This document shows positions 45,739-57,387 of a stretch of 64,000 bases of DNA, piece after piece (positions within the stretch are counted from its first letter, which is position 1; each line of letters opens with the position of its first letter). Both the position numbers and the translations under genes were made by a program. The stretch is from Nematostella vectensis (Eukaryota; Cnidaria; Anthozoa; Actiniaria; Edwardsiidae): positions 7,273,042 through 7,337,041 of the forward strand of contig NC_064041.1 of the NCBI RefSeq assembly GCF_932526225.1, in the 5' to 3' direction. The notes under the pieces are model-generated. The model did not search any database and was not told the DNA's origin. It saw only the letters and a program-made list of their open reading frames with translations.

Positions 45739-46345
45739 TTAAAATATCTCCGGACTATGGTCTAGAACCTCCTCAATCAGTTGCTCAGAGAACCCATGAG
45801 CATTGTCTCCAAACACTGGAATTGTCGAATGTTTCTTAATAAAACTACCCTTCAACTCTTGCAGTGTCTCCTCAGAGAAATTAACCCCCATGCCTAGTGC
45901 TGAAGTAGCAACAACAATCATTTTTTTTGCCTCCTTGCTTCTGTTTGATTTTAAAGTCAAGGAGTGGAAAATTCCTTTCAGGCAGTTTCCCCTTGAAGTA
46001 GAAGTAGATGGAACAAAAGCGTAACTTCCCAACATCATCATTAACCAGTTAACAACAGAGGCAATAGCCTGCAATGTGCTGCAAAAAAATATTGTCTTGG
46101 GCATATTTGCCCCTTGTATCTTTGCCGAATCCACAATCCACTGAAGTTGATCTAGGAGCTCTGTCTTCTTTACTTTCTTTACATCAAATTGACGTTCAAT
46201 CGATTTGGATAAAAAGTTTAAGTGGACGGTGCATCACCAGTTCCTTGATAATTGTCTTCTGTGTTTCCTTGTCCGGGTGGATGGATAGTTATTTTTCAAA
46301 AGGGTCCTGCTTACCAGTTCAACGGATCTCAAACGGTTTCTAGTA
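45739..46345 (-). pseudogene. RecQ-like helicase fragment
   Basis: The frame 46134-45739 reads PKTIFFCSTLQAIASVVNWL, then later KKMIVVATSALGMGVNF. This is the start of the second RecA-like helicase domain of a RecQ-type enzyme, including the VATSALGMGV motif. Upstream in another frame is ERQFDVKKVKKTELLDQLQW. After GMGVNF the sequence departs from the helicase pattern (no following Arg-finger region), so the domain is broken. The Walker A/B half is absent. It looks like a relic of a repeated RecQ-like gene rather than the cell's own RecQ helicase. Confidence 0.6.
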
Positions 46346-46629
46346 GGTCATATTAAGGAGAGGTGAAATATATTCCGATCATTATATTAAACTTACCTTT
46401 TTTGAACATAGATCTCAAAACAGATTATTTTCCGTAGGCTTTACTGAAAGCCTGTTGCCTTGCTTTGGCCTCAAACAAATCAAAATATTGATCAGCATTT
46501 CCATACAGAGTACGTGGTTTCCCCTTTCAAAGTATGAATTCACAAAAATTATCGTCTAAATTCATCAATGACAAAAATCCAAGACAACGACGTGACTTCC
46601 AGAATTTTGCAAGAAAAACAGCATGTAAA

Positions 46630-46879
46630 ACCACAGGCCGCCCAAGTTCTGTTCTGTTTTTTTTTGTAGTAATAAGTTCAGAAGTCTTATCTTGAGTTGT
46701 CCTGTCGTCCTTTCTTTGTTAAGTGCTCTAGAAGTGTGTTTGTTTGTTTTCCGACGGGTCTACCAGACACTCTAACTAGAGCACTAAACGAAGAGAGGAC
46801 GACAGGACAACTGAAGATAAGACTTCTGTATTTAGTTACTACAAAAAAAAACGGGCACAGAACTTGGGCGGCCTATGGT
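46630..46879. mobile_element. foldback MITE with ~105-bp arms
   Basis: The left arm (46630-46735) and right arm (46772-46879) are near-perfect inverted copies. The ends are ACCACAGGCCGCCCAAG and, reversed, ACCATAGGCCGCCCAAG. Both arms share gaagtcttatctt and gttgtcctgtcgtcc, and they meet around a ~35-base loop. Target duplication is unclear (A-rich flanks). Non-coding. Confidence 0.8.
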
Positions 46880-47161
46880 AAAACGGTATGGTTAACACAA
46901 CAGAGCACGGCTCCAACTCTAGTGTAACCCTTTACAATAAAAGAAAAAAATGGACATAACGACAACAACAAATAAAGGAAAACATGAAGAATTCAATCAA
47001 TCTTAAAAAAAACTACTATAAATGGCTAAAAGCAACAGGATGGTTGCGCAAGAATACTCCTAGCGCGGCAGCACTTAGGAAAAACAGATTTCCACGTAAT
47101 TGTATTTTCGGCATTGTAAGTAGTTTTGAGCGCCTGGCTATATCTGACTGCGAGTTTGTTT

Positions 47162-48010
47162 TTAAAAATAGGGTAATGATGACGTATTGCGTATATCTAC
47201 AGGGAGTTTATTCCACACCTTTGGAATTCGATTGAAAAATGAATTTTGCAAAAAGCTTAGTTTTACGGAGGGGGTGGCTATATCAAGGTTGCTCCTGTGG
47301 CGGGACGATCTTACTGATGGCAATGGTTTAAAGAACGGAATATCCACTTAGGCATTTATACATAAAAACAAGATTCTTAATTTCATGCAAGCAGGAGAGT
47401 GGTAGCAAGTTGGCCTGTTTCAAGCGTTCCTGATTTGTTAGTATTACTTTTGTCGCACGGCGTTGGAGAGCCTCCACCGATCTCATGTCCGTAATTACTT
47501 GAGGTGCCCACACCTCGAACGCGTGTACCACTGTTCGTCTAACAATTGACAGATATAGAGACCTTCTAGCGACTGTGTCGAAGTCACGTAGACCGTTCCG
47601 TCGTAGGAACCCCAGCATTCGGTATCCCTTGGACTGCTCGGACCACTTGAGGTCCCTGGTTACCACCACTTCTCGGTCTTTCTGAGCCGGAATCAGCACG
47701 TGGCCATCGATCGCATAATTCGTTTCGATGGGGCTGCGCTTGTGAGTCACCCGCAAGACCTCACACTTGTCGATGTTAGCGCAGCTTCCACGCTCGGTTC
47801 CACTCTGATAGAACGTCAAGATCACTCTGCAGTTTGACAGCGTCAGAGGGAGAGCTGATAGTAAGGTAGAATTTGGTGTCGTTTGCAAAAAGACTAAGTG
47901 AGGTACCAGGGCCTAAAAGGGCCGGTAAGTTATTGATTTATACGAGGGAGAGTAGAGGACCAAGTAGACTGCCTTGAGGTACACCGGAGAGTACAGGGAG
48001 AGGTGAAGAT
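47162..48010 (-). pseudogene. LINE 3 reverse-transcriptase fragment, catalytic site mutated
   Basis: From 48010 the minus strand reads SGVPQGSLLGPLLSLVYIN, then LFANDTKFYLTI where FADD is expected, then NIDKCEVLRVTHKR, MLGFLRRNGLRDFD, VVHAFEVWAPQ, and the tail SFFNRIPKVWNKLPVDIRN ending near 47165. The first Asp of the FADD box is Asn and several frameshifts are present. It is a third LINE lineage in this window, 5'-truncated before motif A. Confidence 0.75.
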
Positions 48011-48326
48011 GTTGCTCCCTAGACTTCTGTGCACTAGGTTTTGTCAGATAAGTAGTGCGTTAACCCAGAGGGTTTTGAAAACCTGGTCCATATTGCTTTG
48101 CAATAACTCGATGGCGGCAAATCCATTTTTTTCCATCATCGCTATCTGGTCGTCGATTATGCTCTTCAACAGAGCAACGATAAGCACAGAAACTAATTCT
48201 TTGCACTTGTACTTCTTTTCCAGTTGGCAACATGGCTAGAACACTGCCTGCTCTTTTCTTTTTTCAAGGTGATATTGTTTTAATTTCCACCGTAATATTT
48301 CTATCCAAGTTGGGTTGACAGATATG

Positions 48327-48351
48327 ACACCGGGTAAACGCCTGCAGCAGG
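48327..48351. repeat. inverted repeat, right member
   Basis: ACACCGGGTAAACGCCTGCA followed by GCAGG, the reverse complement of 45090-45115 apart from one base. The outer flanks are similar but not identical (cttat at left, cttac at right). Confidence 0.5.
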
Positions 48352-48815
48352 CTTACTCGCCGTTGAGAAGAAAATGTGTAGCCAACGTGCACATGAAATG
48401 GTCCTGGATATGTAAACAGTGCATTGCTTATGTTTTTTCCGCAAACAAATTTGTCTCTTTTGTGACTCTCATTTTAATTTTGATTGTTATGTAGGCCACA
48501 CAGATGTTGCGTTACATGGTGTTTTTTGTGACAGTAGCATTGGCTGTCACTCAACCTCATCACCAGCGCCACCATGTCACACCTCCCCTCTGTTTCAGTA
48601 TCCCACCGCCGGCGTTGAACCCCCATTTAACAAACCAGACCTGGCGGATATGTGGTAGGGAACATAATATGAAGGGCTGAGAATGTTTCATATAGTCAGA
48701 TATCCACCGCAATTCACTTCGCCTTCGTCGAATAATTGTTAATTATTTCCCTCAGGAAACTTCGATCACTCAACATTCAAGGCTTCTGTCGTTCCTCGGC
48801 ATATCTCCTTCGGAA
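48352..48815. other. no supported gene
   Basis: A 79-codon plus frame (48419-48658) is Cys/His/Phe-rich but unrecognised. Nothing else seen. Confidence 0.35.
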
Positions 48816-48819
48816 AAGC

Positions 48820-49170
48820 AGTTAACATAACAGCGACATTCACTCTAGGTAAAGCAGTAAATATTAAATATTAAAATAGTGACACCCACTCAAGATAAAG
48901 CAGTCATTCTGATAGCGATATTTACTCAAGGTAAATCGGTCAATATAACAGTGACATTCACTCGATGTAAAACACTCAATATAACAGTGACATTCACTCG
49001 ATGTAAAACACTCAAAATAACAGTGATATTCACTGAATGTACAGGGGTGAGTATGACGTTGACTTTAGTCCACGTAAAGCTGTCTATATAAAAGTCACAT
49101 TCAGGTAAATTCAATATAACAGTGGGGTATTCAGGTGAAGCTTTCAATATAATTATGGCATCCACGTAAA
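48820..49170. repeat. 36-bp minisatellite
   Basis: About eight imperfect copies of a 36-base unit built on cactcaatataacagtgac and attcactcgatgtaaaa. The two central copies are almost identical and the outer ones increasingly diverged. Frames open on both strands only translate the repeat (ITVTFTRCKTLN). Confidence 0.85.
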
Positions 49171-50285
49171 CAGTGACATTCACTCCTTGGTTTTGGAAAC
49201 AGAAACAGAAACAACCGGGGATTGAGATAAATGAATGCTATTATGTTTAGATTTTCCCACAAGCATCCTGCCAAAAAGTATCCGAGATTAAAAAATACGT
49301 GCTTTTTATTTTTATTCAAAGTTAACTTATGGTTAGCCCCAAGACTTTTGGTTTCCGTAGACAGTTTTGGTGGGCTCTTTGGTTAACTCAGTCGTGCAAA
49401 AAAAGAGATCCCAAGGTATTTAAAAAAACTATCTTATGGCTAGAACTAGGCTTTTTACAGCACAGCGAAACCACCACCGGATAGCGTAAACTAGCCAATG
49501 ACATGCCCAATTTGCCTTGAATATGTTTCTTTCTTATGCCAAAAGAGAAATAGTGAAAAGATTATAAAGTTTTGCATTGATAAGTTTTCTTTCGAATACT
49601 TAAAAGTCTTTAACACAGCCTAGACTATTTCCTGTCAGTCTGTTATTCGCTTCTTTTTCTTTGTAAATTGAGTAAAACTTTATACATGTTTTTAGCAGCT
49701 GCCAGGAGTGAGATGAAATTCATTTATGTTATGGTAACTCTAGTTCTTCATCAGTGCGTTCAGTTTGTTTGCACTGAGTTCTCGCAAACTCTTCGTGGTT
49801 CATACAGATTATATTCGCCTTTTGTTAAAAATACGAAACACGCCCCTGGACGTGGACCTGGACCTCAAACTAAAACTGCGATGTAAACATAAAATAAGGG
49901 ATAAAAAAAATCCATACTTGTTTTATTATGGTGTAGGAAGATTAATCCGTTGTTGGTCCAGGTTTTTAAGACATTGGCTTTAAAGGAAGTAACTGCATGT
50001 TTTATTGACTGACGCTTACGAGTAAAAGATGCAGCAACTTGCTTATAACAGGCACATTTTGCCCTCCTAGTGGTGTTTTTTATATGGTGGCACCACGGTA
50101 TCAATTAAGAGATGGTACCTCCTTTCGGCTTTAGCCTACTTATTCTGCGAGAAAACCCGAATTTCGCTATTTGGCCCGATATTTTTGAAAACTACAGGAC
50201 GCGGTGGAGTGGCCTTTTCCCTTTTCCCTTTCAGGCGTCGACATTCTTGCGATGCAATGTGAATGGAAGCTTGTTCTTGATGGGA
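49171..50285. other. no supported gene
   Basis: Short overlapping frames on both strands, none with a motif. Confidence 0.35.
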
Positions 50286-50289
50286 TAAT

Positions 50290-50510
50290 ACTGTTTTCAG
50301 GATACTCTGCAGATGTCTGCCAGAGACATTTTGCACATGTCAAATGTCCAATCCTCAAAGGAGGTAAATCTTTCAAGTTTGTAGACTAATTTAGCCAGTG
50401 ACATTGACACGCGTATCAGGATGCTCTGTAGATTTCCGTCAGGGCCATTTTGCACAAGTCAAATGCTCAAAAGCTAAAAGTTTGTAAACTAATTTAGCCA
50501 GCGACATTGA
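50290..50510. repeat. ~120-bp direct duplication
   Basis: The two copies share ggatactctgcagat / ggatgctctgtagat, cattttgcaca, gtcaaatg and actaatttagccag.gacat. They have diverged by roughly one base in six. Non-coding. Confidence 0.65.
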
Positions 50511-50519
50511 CTGCTGTTC

Positions 50520-52130
50520 CTGGATACAGACAAATAAGGCGCTTGTGTTCTAAAGCGTCTATACTTCCAGTACTACTGTTTTGGATAAAAAATTTTCTTG
50601 AAACGACTGAATATGGGATTTTCTTCAACGTAACTCTTGAAAATGTGATTGTAACCATATAACAATAATAGAACCGACAATCACACTCTAGGCTGACAAA
50701 GAGAATATTCATTAGAAACGTTTTAAATATAGAGCTCTACAAGCCTGGAGGGAGAAAAATATACAGCTAACTCTGAAGAGGGAAAACTCACTTCCAGTAG
50801 GCCAGGGTTCGATTTAAGGGGGTATTAGCTGCTAATAACGAAGATGTCTTTATCTTCATGCTCGTGATAGAAATCATTTCAGAATGATCTAAAAAAAACA
50901 AAATATAATAAAAAAAACTCACATTTTCCCATCAAATCTTCGTATTACCTTTTATTCTTACATTCACATTCCTCTTTATTATTTGTCCTTCCACCAGATA
51001 CCGTGACGCTACATGCTACAAAGGGAATACCATATGTTAGTCTATCAAAGGTACTAAACCAATAGGGTATACTATTGTTTTAGTCTTATCAAGTCACGTG
51101 TTGGCTCGCCCAACTAAGTCCTGTGTTGGATGCGCCCGTTGCATCGTAGGTCGTTGCATCCGCGTAGGTCCTTCATTATCTTTTGTTTTAAACATTTGTG
51201 TATGTTGTGTGAAAGAAAAAGTTCCGTTGCAAGAAAAAGTCCAGTCTAAAAGCGGTCATTTTTCGTTCTCAACAGTGTCCGTTAAAGCGGGTTGCAATTG
51301 ACTGCCCATATAATAGCGGGGTGTCCGTATTAATGCGGTGCCCGTAGTTTGAAGCTGATTATAACACATGTCTTTATTTTTTTCATATTGCAGGGCATGT
51401 ACGCTTTTGAGGGCACCTGCTTCAACCAGGATAAAGCTTTGATTGGGAGTGTAAATGCAAATTTTACTTGGATTTATTGATTATCAGCTTCATGGTGATG
51501 ATAATGATATAGGACTGTGCTTTTTAGGAATATTTTTAATGGTCTACTTGCAGTTAACTATTCATTGGCATGCATTTAAAGCCGATAAGTGAATACAAAT
51601 AATTTATTATCCTTTTCCCAGCTAAGCTCGATTACCAGTCGTTTCTGTGAGCCCTCTGGGGCGGAGGATCGTAGAACCGCAACGCCTGACGTCAGCTGGA
51701 AATAGAGCCTAAGGAGGAGGAGGAGTGAGAAGGAGGAGAAGGGGGTGGAGTGAGAAGGAGGAGTGAGGAGGAGGAAGAGTGGCCAGGGTTGACTCTCTAT
51801 CCACCCTTTCTATCCCCCCCGAGAAACCGACAACGGAACCTTTGTTTGTAATGCCAGACTTTACACCTGACGAACCCATAAGCCAAGAGAAACATAATAA
51901 CTTAAAAAAAACACACACACACGCTAGACGACGACGCTCATAGGGTAGAGGGGCCACTCGTGAAAAAGCTTAAACAGCGTCGGTATAGACTTCGATCGGT
52001 AAAAATTCCACTTTCCCCACAATTTAGGGGAGGGTTGAAATAAAAGGCGGTACAAAGAAGAAACAGTAGATGCTATCGAGTTTTAATGAAATACAAAAAT
52101 GTGGCCACAATGTCTTTATTTCCTCTTATT
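50520..52130. other. intergenic with purine tract
   Basis: Contains a GGAGGA-type purine tract at 51712-51780 and an (AC) run at 51909-51923. A CAGGGTTCGATTTAAGGGGG sequence at 50802 resembles one end of a hAT element, but no partner end was found. No gene. Confidence 0.4.
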
Positions 52131-52145
52131 ATATGTATACAAACA

Positions 52146-52512
52146 TTAGCCTATAGAGCTTGGCCTCTTTCTTCGAGTTCCTTTTCTTCTTGGGAAAAAA
52201 ATACATGCTATTTGCAAGTCTGCCATGTAGTAGTCCTCGGGAAAGCGGAATTTCTCGCCCGTGGTTAAGACTATAAATTTATGCATTTGTGGGTCAGAAA
52301 AATTGCCGAGTTCTTTCACTTTCTCGTAATACTCGGACCACACAGTTTCGCTCTCCATTATCACACAGTCGCGCTGACTTTGACTTCTTACACCCGTTGC
52401 AAATCTTTAAGCGTAAATGCCCGCAATTTTCACCGCAATATTTTGCAAAGACGAGTTTAAACGTCTGACTAATAATATCCCGTACCTTAGATCTCTGAAC
52501 CTTCATCGACAA
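52146..52512 (-). pseudogene. small Cys-containing ORF pair, probably one frameshifted gene
   Basis: The first frame (52512-52294) reads KVRDIISQTFKLVFAKYCGE then CGHLRLKICNGCKK, with four Cys spaced like a small zinc-binding unit. The second (52364-52146) reads ESETVWSEYYEKVKELGNF, HKFIVLTTGEKFRFPEDYYM and ends in a basic tail. They overlap with a one-base shift, suggesting a single ~130-residue protein broken by a frameshift. The family is not recognised. Confidence 0.35.
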
Positions 52513-52659
52513 GTTTCACTCTTTTAGCTCCAAGCATCGTGAGAGGGAAAGGTGACAACTAGAACTACAGTCACAACCTGTGGATTATAACACGGATAAG
52601 CTCTTATAACTCGTAAACTTATAACGAATGCAGTCATAGTGCGTGACATAATCCAATTA

Positions 52660-55225
52660 CTCCACCCCCACCCCACTGCCACTCCACCGCCACTCCACTA
52701 CCAATCCACTGTCAATTCACTTCCACTCCACTACAAATCCACTGCCACTCCACTGCCACTCCACTGCCAATCCACCGCCAATCCACAGCCACTCCACGAC
52801 CAATCCACTGCCACTCCACTGCCACGCCACGACACGGCCATTCCACGGCCATTCTACTGCCACTCCACTGCCAATCCACTGCCACTACACTGCCAATCCA
52901 CTGCCACTCCACTGCCAATCCACTGCCACTCCACTACCAATCCACTGCCACTCCACTGCCAATCCACTGCCAATCCACTGCCACTCCACCGCCACTCAAA
53001 TGCCACTCCACTACCAATCCACTGCCACTCCACTACCAATCCACTGTCACTCCACTTCCAATCCACTACCAATCCACTGCCACTCCACTTCCAATCCACT
53101 GCCAATCCACTGCCAATCCACTGCCAATCCACTGCCACCCCACTACCAATCCACTGCCACCCCACTACCAATCCACTACCAATCCACTGCCACTCCACTA
53201 CCAATCCACTGCCATTCCACTGCCAATCCACTACCAATCCACTACCAATCCCCTGCCACTCCACTACCAATCCACTGCCACCCCACTGCCACTCCAATGC
53301 CACTCCAATGCCACTCCAATGCAACTCCACTGCCAATTCACTGCCACCCCACTACCAATCCACTGCCAATCCACTACCAATGCCACTCCACTGCCACTCC
53401 ACCGCCACTCAAATGCCACTCCACTACCAATCCACTGCTACTCCACTGCCACTCCACTACCAATCCACTGCCACTCCACTACCAATCCACTGCCACTCCA
53501 CTTCCAATCCACTGCCACCCCACTACCAATCCACTGCCAATCCACTGCCAATCCACTACCAATCCACTGCCACTCCACTACCAATCCACTGCCATTTCAC
53601 TGCCAATCCACTGCCAATCCACTGCCACCCCACTGCCAATCCACTGCCACCCCACTGCCAATCCACTACCAATCCACTGCCACTCGAATGCCACTCCAAT
53701 GCCACTCCAATGCCACTCCAATGCCACTCCAATGCAACTCCACTGCCAATCCACTGCCACCCCACTACCAATCCACTGCCACTCCACTGCCACTCCACCG
53801 CCACTCAAATGCCACTCCACTACCAATCCACTGCCAATGCCACTCCACTGCCACTCCACCGCCACTCAAATGCCACTCCACTACCAATCCACTGCTACTC
53901 CACTGCCACTCCACTACCAATCTACTGCCAATCCACTACCAATCTACTGCCAATCCACTGCCACTCCACTGCTACCAATCCACTGCCACTCCACTGCCAC
54001 TCCACTTCCAATCTACTACCATACCACTGCCACTCCACTGCCAATCCAGTGCCACTCCACCGCCACTCAAATGCCACTTTAATGCCACTCCACTGCCACT
54101 CCACTGCCACTCCACTGCCACTCCACTTCCAATCCACTACCAATCCACTGCCACTCCACTGCCACTCCACTACCAATCCACTGCCACTCCACTGCCACTC
54201 CACTGCCACTCCACTACCAATCCACTACCAATCCATTGCCACTCCACTGCCAATCCACCGCCAATCCACTGCCACTCCACTACCGATCCACTGCCACCCC
54301 ACTACTACTCCACTGCCACTCCACTACCGATCCACTACCAATCCACTAAAAATCCACTGCCACCCCACTACTACTCCACTGCCACTCCACTGCCAATCTA
54401 CTACTACCCCACTACCAATCCACTGCCACTCCACTGCCAATCCACTACATATCCACTGCCACTCCACTACAAATCCACTGCCACTCCACTACCAATCTAC
54501 TACCACCCCACTACCAATCCACTGCCACTCCACTACCAATCCACTACCAATCCACTACCAATCCACTACCACTCCACTACCATTCCACTACCAATCCATT
54601 GCCAATGCACTACCAATCCACTGCCAATCCACTGCCAATCCACTGCCAATCCACTGCCACTCCACTGCCACTCCACTGCCAATCCACTACCAATCCACTG
54701 CCAATCCACTGCCAATCCACTACCAATCCACTGCCAATCCACTGCCAATCCACTGCCACTCCACTGCCACTCCACTGCCACTCCACTACCACTCCACTGC
54801 CACTCCACTGCCACTCCACTGCCACTCCACTGCCAATCCACTGCCAATCCACTGCCAATCCACTGCCAATCCACTGCCACTCCACTACCAATCCACTGCC
54901 AATCCACTGCCAATCCACTGCCAATCCACTGCCACTCCACTCCACTACCACTCCACTGCCATTCCACTGCCAATCCACTGCCACTCCACTGCCAATCCAC
55001 TGCCAATCCACTGCCAATCCACTGCCAATCCACTACCAATCCACTACCAATCCACTACCAATCCACTGCCACTCCACTGCCAATCCACTACGGATCCACT
55101 GCCCTCCACTACCGATACACTACCAATCCACTGCCACTCCACTTCCAATCCACTACCAATCTACTGCCACTCCACTTCCAATCCACTGCCAACCCACTGC
55201 CACCCCACTGCCACTTCAACCGCCC
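52660..55225. repeat. 12-bp satellite array, about 2.6 kb
   Basis: Over 200 copies of CCACTCCACTGC / CCAATCCACTGC and variants (TAC for TGC, CCC for TCC, rarer TGCTAC). Because 12 is a multiple of 3 and the unit lacks stops, three plus frames and minus frames stay open. One gives an 886-codon frame of PLPIHCQSTATP-type repeats and its complement gives VAVEWQWSGSGL-type repeats. Higher-order blocks recur, such as the CCAATG-containing run near 53287-53330 and 53695-53740. I treat all these frames as artefacts of the repeat. Confidence 0.9.
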
Positions 55226-55239
55226 CAAACGGCCACCAA

Positions 55240-56180
55240 AAGACCGAGGTTGTCTGGGTCTCAGATGGTAAAGGGGATACCCACCCTCTAAGAACTTGAA
55301 GATTGAGATTAGAAAGAACGGCGGAAAAACGTAGGGGTTAGAAAACTGGATGCTGAGATGGAAATTGTGAGAGACTGAAAAGCGTGGGCAACTACATCCT
55401 ACTGTACATTGGGTTAGATTGTCATTTGATCCACAGAGTGCGGGTCTAAAGCTTCGTTTCAAGTGGCTACAGAAAGTTTACCTGCAAGGTTCTGGGCAAA
55501 GGGCATAAATCAACCTGAGGTGCATCCCATGCTGTATTGCGACCAGAAAGGTCTCCATAGCCTAGATAAAAGCTTGTGATTCTGTCACCTTTGATGCCCT
55601 TGAAATGGACTTTAAAAGCACACTAGCATACACACATTGGCACCAGTCGGGCCAAGACGGGACGCTAGCACAGTCAATTACTCGTCAGCATGGCATAGCC
55701 GGTTTGCCTCAGTTAAACTTCATCGGCAAAAAAAACTGCAGGGCGACTTCGACTCGAACGAAGTGCTTTAAACCACAGCTCAGATCCATGTGGGATCTAG
55801 AGCTGCGACCGGGCTAGCGTGATGTCAATAATAAATGCCAGTAATAAATAAACAATATACATTGGGGTCTCTTCTTACCGATCAACGAGGTGAGAGGTCC
55901 TGGATCTAACTGGAACAATTCCCAATGCATTACTTAAACAAAGACATGGTTGATATGATATTTGGAGTTAGAGTGGGCAGCTAAAAACAAACAATATCCT
56001 ATTACCACAACTACTTAAACCTTAAAGATCATTATTGTAGAGCCGCTCTATGATCGAACCTCTACCGAACCAGAACGGTGCGACTCTGGCACGCCGTTTA
56101 ATCTAGGCCTAAGATAGCTCGAACATAGAACGTGTGGGGTATAAGGACAGAGAACAAAATGAGAGTGTTCTCCGACCCAA
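55240..56180. other. no supported gene
   Basis: Short frames only. A perfect T-arm-like stem-loop at 55747-55763 was examined and rejected as a tRNA. Confidence 0.4.
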
Positions 56181-56183
56181 GAA

Positions 56184-56400
56184 GATATGGAAGCACGGGT
56201 GGCCTAGTGTGTTAGCGCGTCGGCCTCTCACCGCTGTGAACCGAAGGGACGTAAAAGAACCACTGGGGACGCAATAAACCCTCTGGCAGTGACCACCCCC
56301 AGTGACAGTGCTTACTAACCGAGGGCCATATGTTAGAAAACTGTAAATTCGGTTAAATATGCTACCCTCGATAAACAAAGATTAAACTGAAACTGAAATG
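56184..56400 (+). mobile_element. tRNA-derived SINE relic
   Basis: The start, gggtggcctagtgtgttagc then gcgtcggcctctcaccgct, resembles the D-arm and anticodon part of a tRNA with an A-box-like TGGCCTAGTG. The B box is missing or eroded. It is followed by a body with gacgtaaaagaaccactgg and an A-rich 3' end (aaacaaagattaaactga). This matches a SINE layout I associate with cnidarian genomes. It would be Pol III-derived and non-coding. Confidence 0.5.
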
Positions 56401-57300
56401 GCTGATTGTAATTGAAGGCTTGTTATTTCAGAAGACATGCATTCAAGCGTTAAGCATTCATCAAAGGAATTTATTAAACCAAACATCGGAATGTATCATG
56501 ACGTTGCAGTTGTAATACCTAAGCAGTACACTGTAAACCAGTGTAATGTCCAAACCTCAACAAATATCCACATACCACCTTTCTCGAAAGAATCGCCATT
56601 TCCAGAGGCACGACCGACTGCACTTTATCCAATTAGAAGTTATTTGTTCGTTACTTATTGTTTTACCAAGACGAAATAACTTCCCACGTAAAACGCCCAC
56701 AAATACTTAGTAAAATGGATTTTTTGCACGCAAGCATTGAATGGACGCTGGGAAATAACGGTGAACGCCTAAAGTGAAACAAGATAGTGTTCATCAAAAA
56801 AGCCAAATTTTAAGAACATGATAAAAACATGTCGAGGATCACAAAATAGCATAATATCTTGTTTTGTTATTGTGATGCGTTCTGAAATGAAGAATCCAAT
56901 TGTGTTGACAATAACAACCTTGAAAATTTGCTATTTGTGTAGCTTATATTTCATTGGTTTCTATATTTTTATGTACACTAAAATCTAAAAAAATCTTCAG
57001 AACTTTTTCAGCCTTTAAATACTCCAAAAATAAGAACGGCCCAGCCTCAACAATAAAGACGTTCTTAAAAAGAGTCGTGATTCCATATATTGTCGAGAAA
57101 ATAAACCAAATGTTTGATGTTTTTTGAATATTCGTCTTAAAAATATTTTGAATGAAATTTATATTAATATACACATTCGGGCTCATGCATTCCTATTGTG
57201 TTTGCTTAATAGAGCATTTGTTCATTAGTAATTTATGCATTCGTAAAATATATATACAGAATGTTTGCGTCGAATGTATTTTCGGTTTTAGAGAAATACC
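56401..57300. other. stomatin upstream region
   Basis: AT-rich. The promoter probably lies just before 57300, but no TATA box or other element is distinctive. An 80-codon plus frame (56437-56679) has no recognised motif. Confidence 0.35.
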
Positions 57301-57387
57301 ATGATGCATTGCGGGATGGAGTTAAAAGACATCGAACGAAGTTGCAGTATCACAGTCCGCACGCACGGACAACATTATGGCTACTAA
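57301..57387 (+). promoter_or_regulatory. possible upstream ORF overlapping the stomatin start
   Basis: A 28-codon frame starts at ATG 57301 (ATGATGCATTGC) and ends at TAA 57385-57387, overlapping the stomatin ATG by 11 bases in another frame. If transcription starts upstream of 57301 it could lower stomatin translation. The transcription start is not known. Confidence 0.3.

Noticed and set aside
48820-49170. CRISPR-like array
   Set aside because: The 36-bp repeats are contiguous without unique spacers, and the genome is eukaryotic.
50802-50822. hAT-like end CAGGGTTCGATTT
   Set aside because: No inverted partner or target duplication was found in the following 2 kb.
52639-55299. 886-codon plus-strand ORF and long overlapping frames on both strands
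   Set aside because: All are translations of a 12-bp tandem repeat without stops; several frames are open at once and no domain is present.
55747-55763. Perfect T-arm-like stem-loop (CTTCG-TTCGAGT-CGAAG on the minus strand)
   Set aside because: No matching acceptor stem, D-arm or anticodon arm could be built around it, so it is not called a tRNA.
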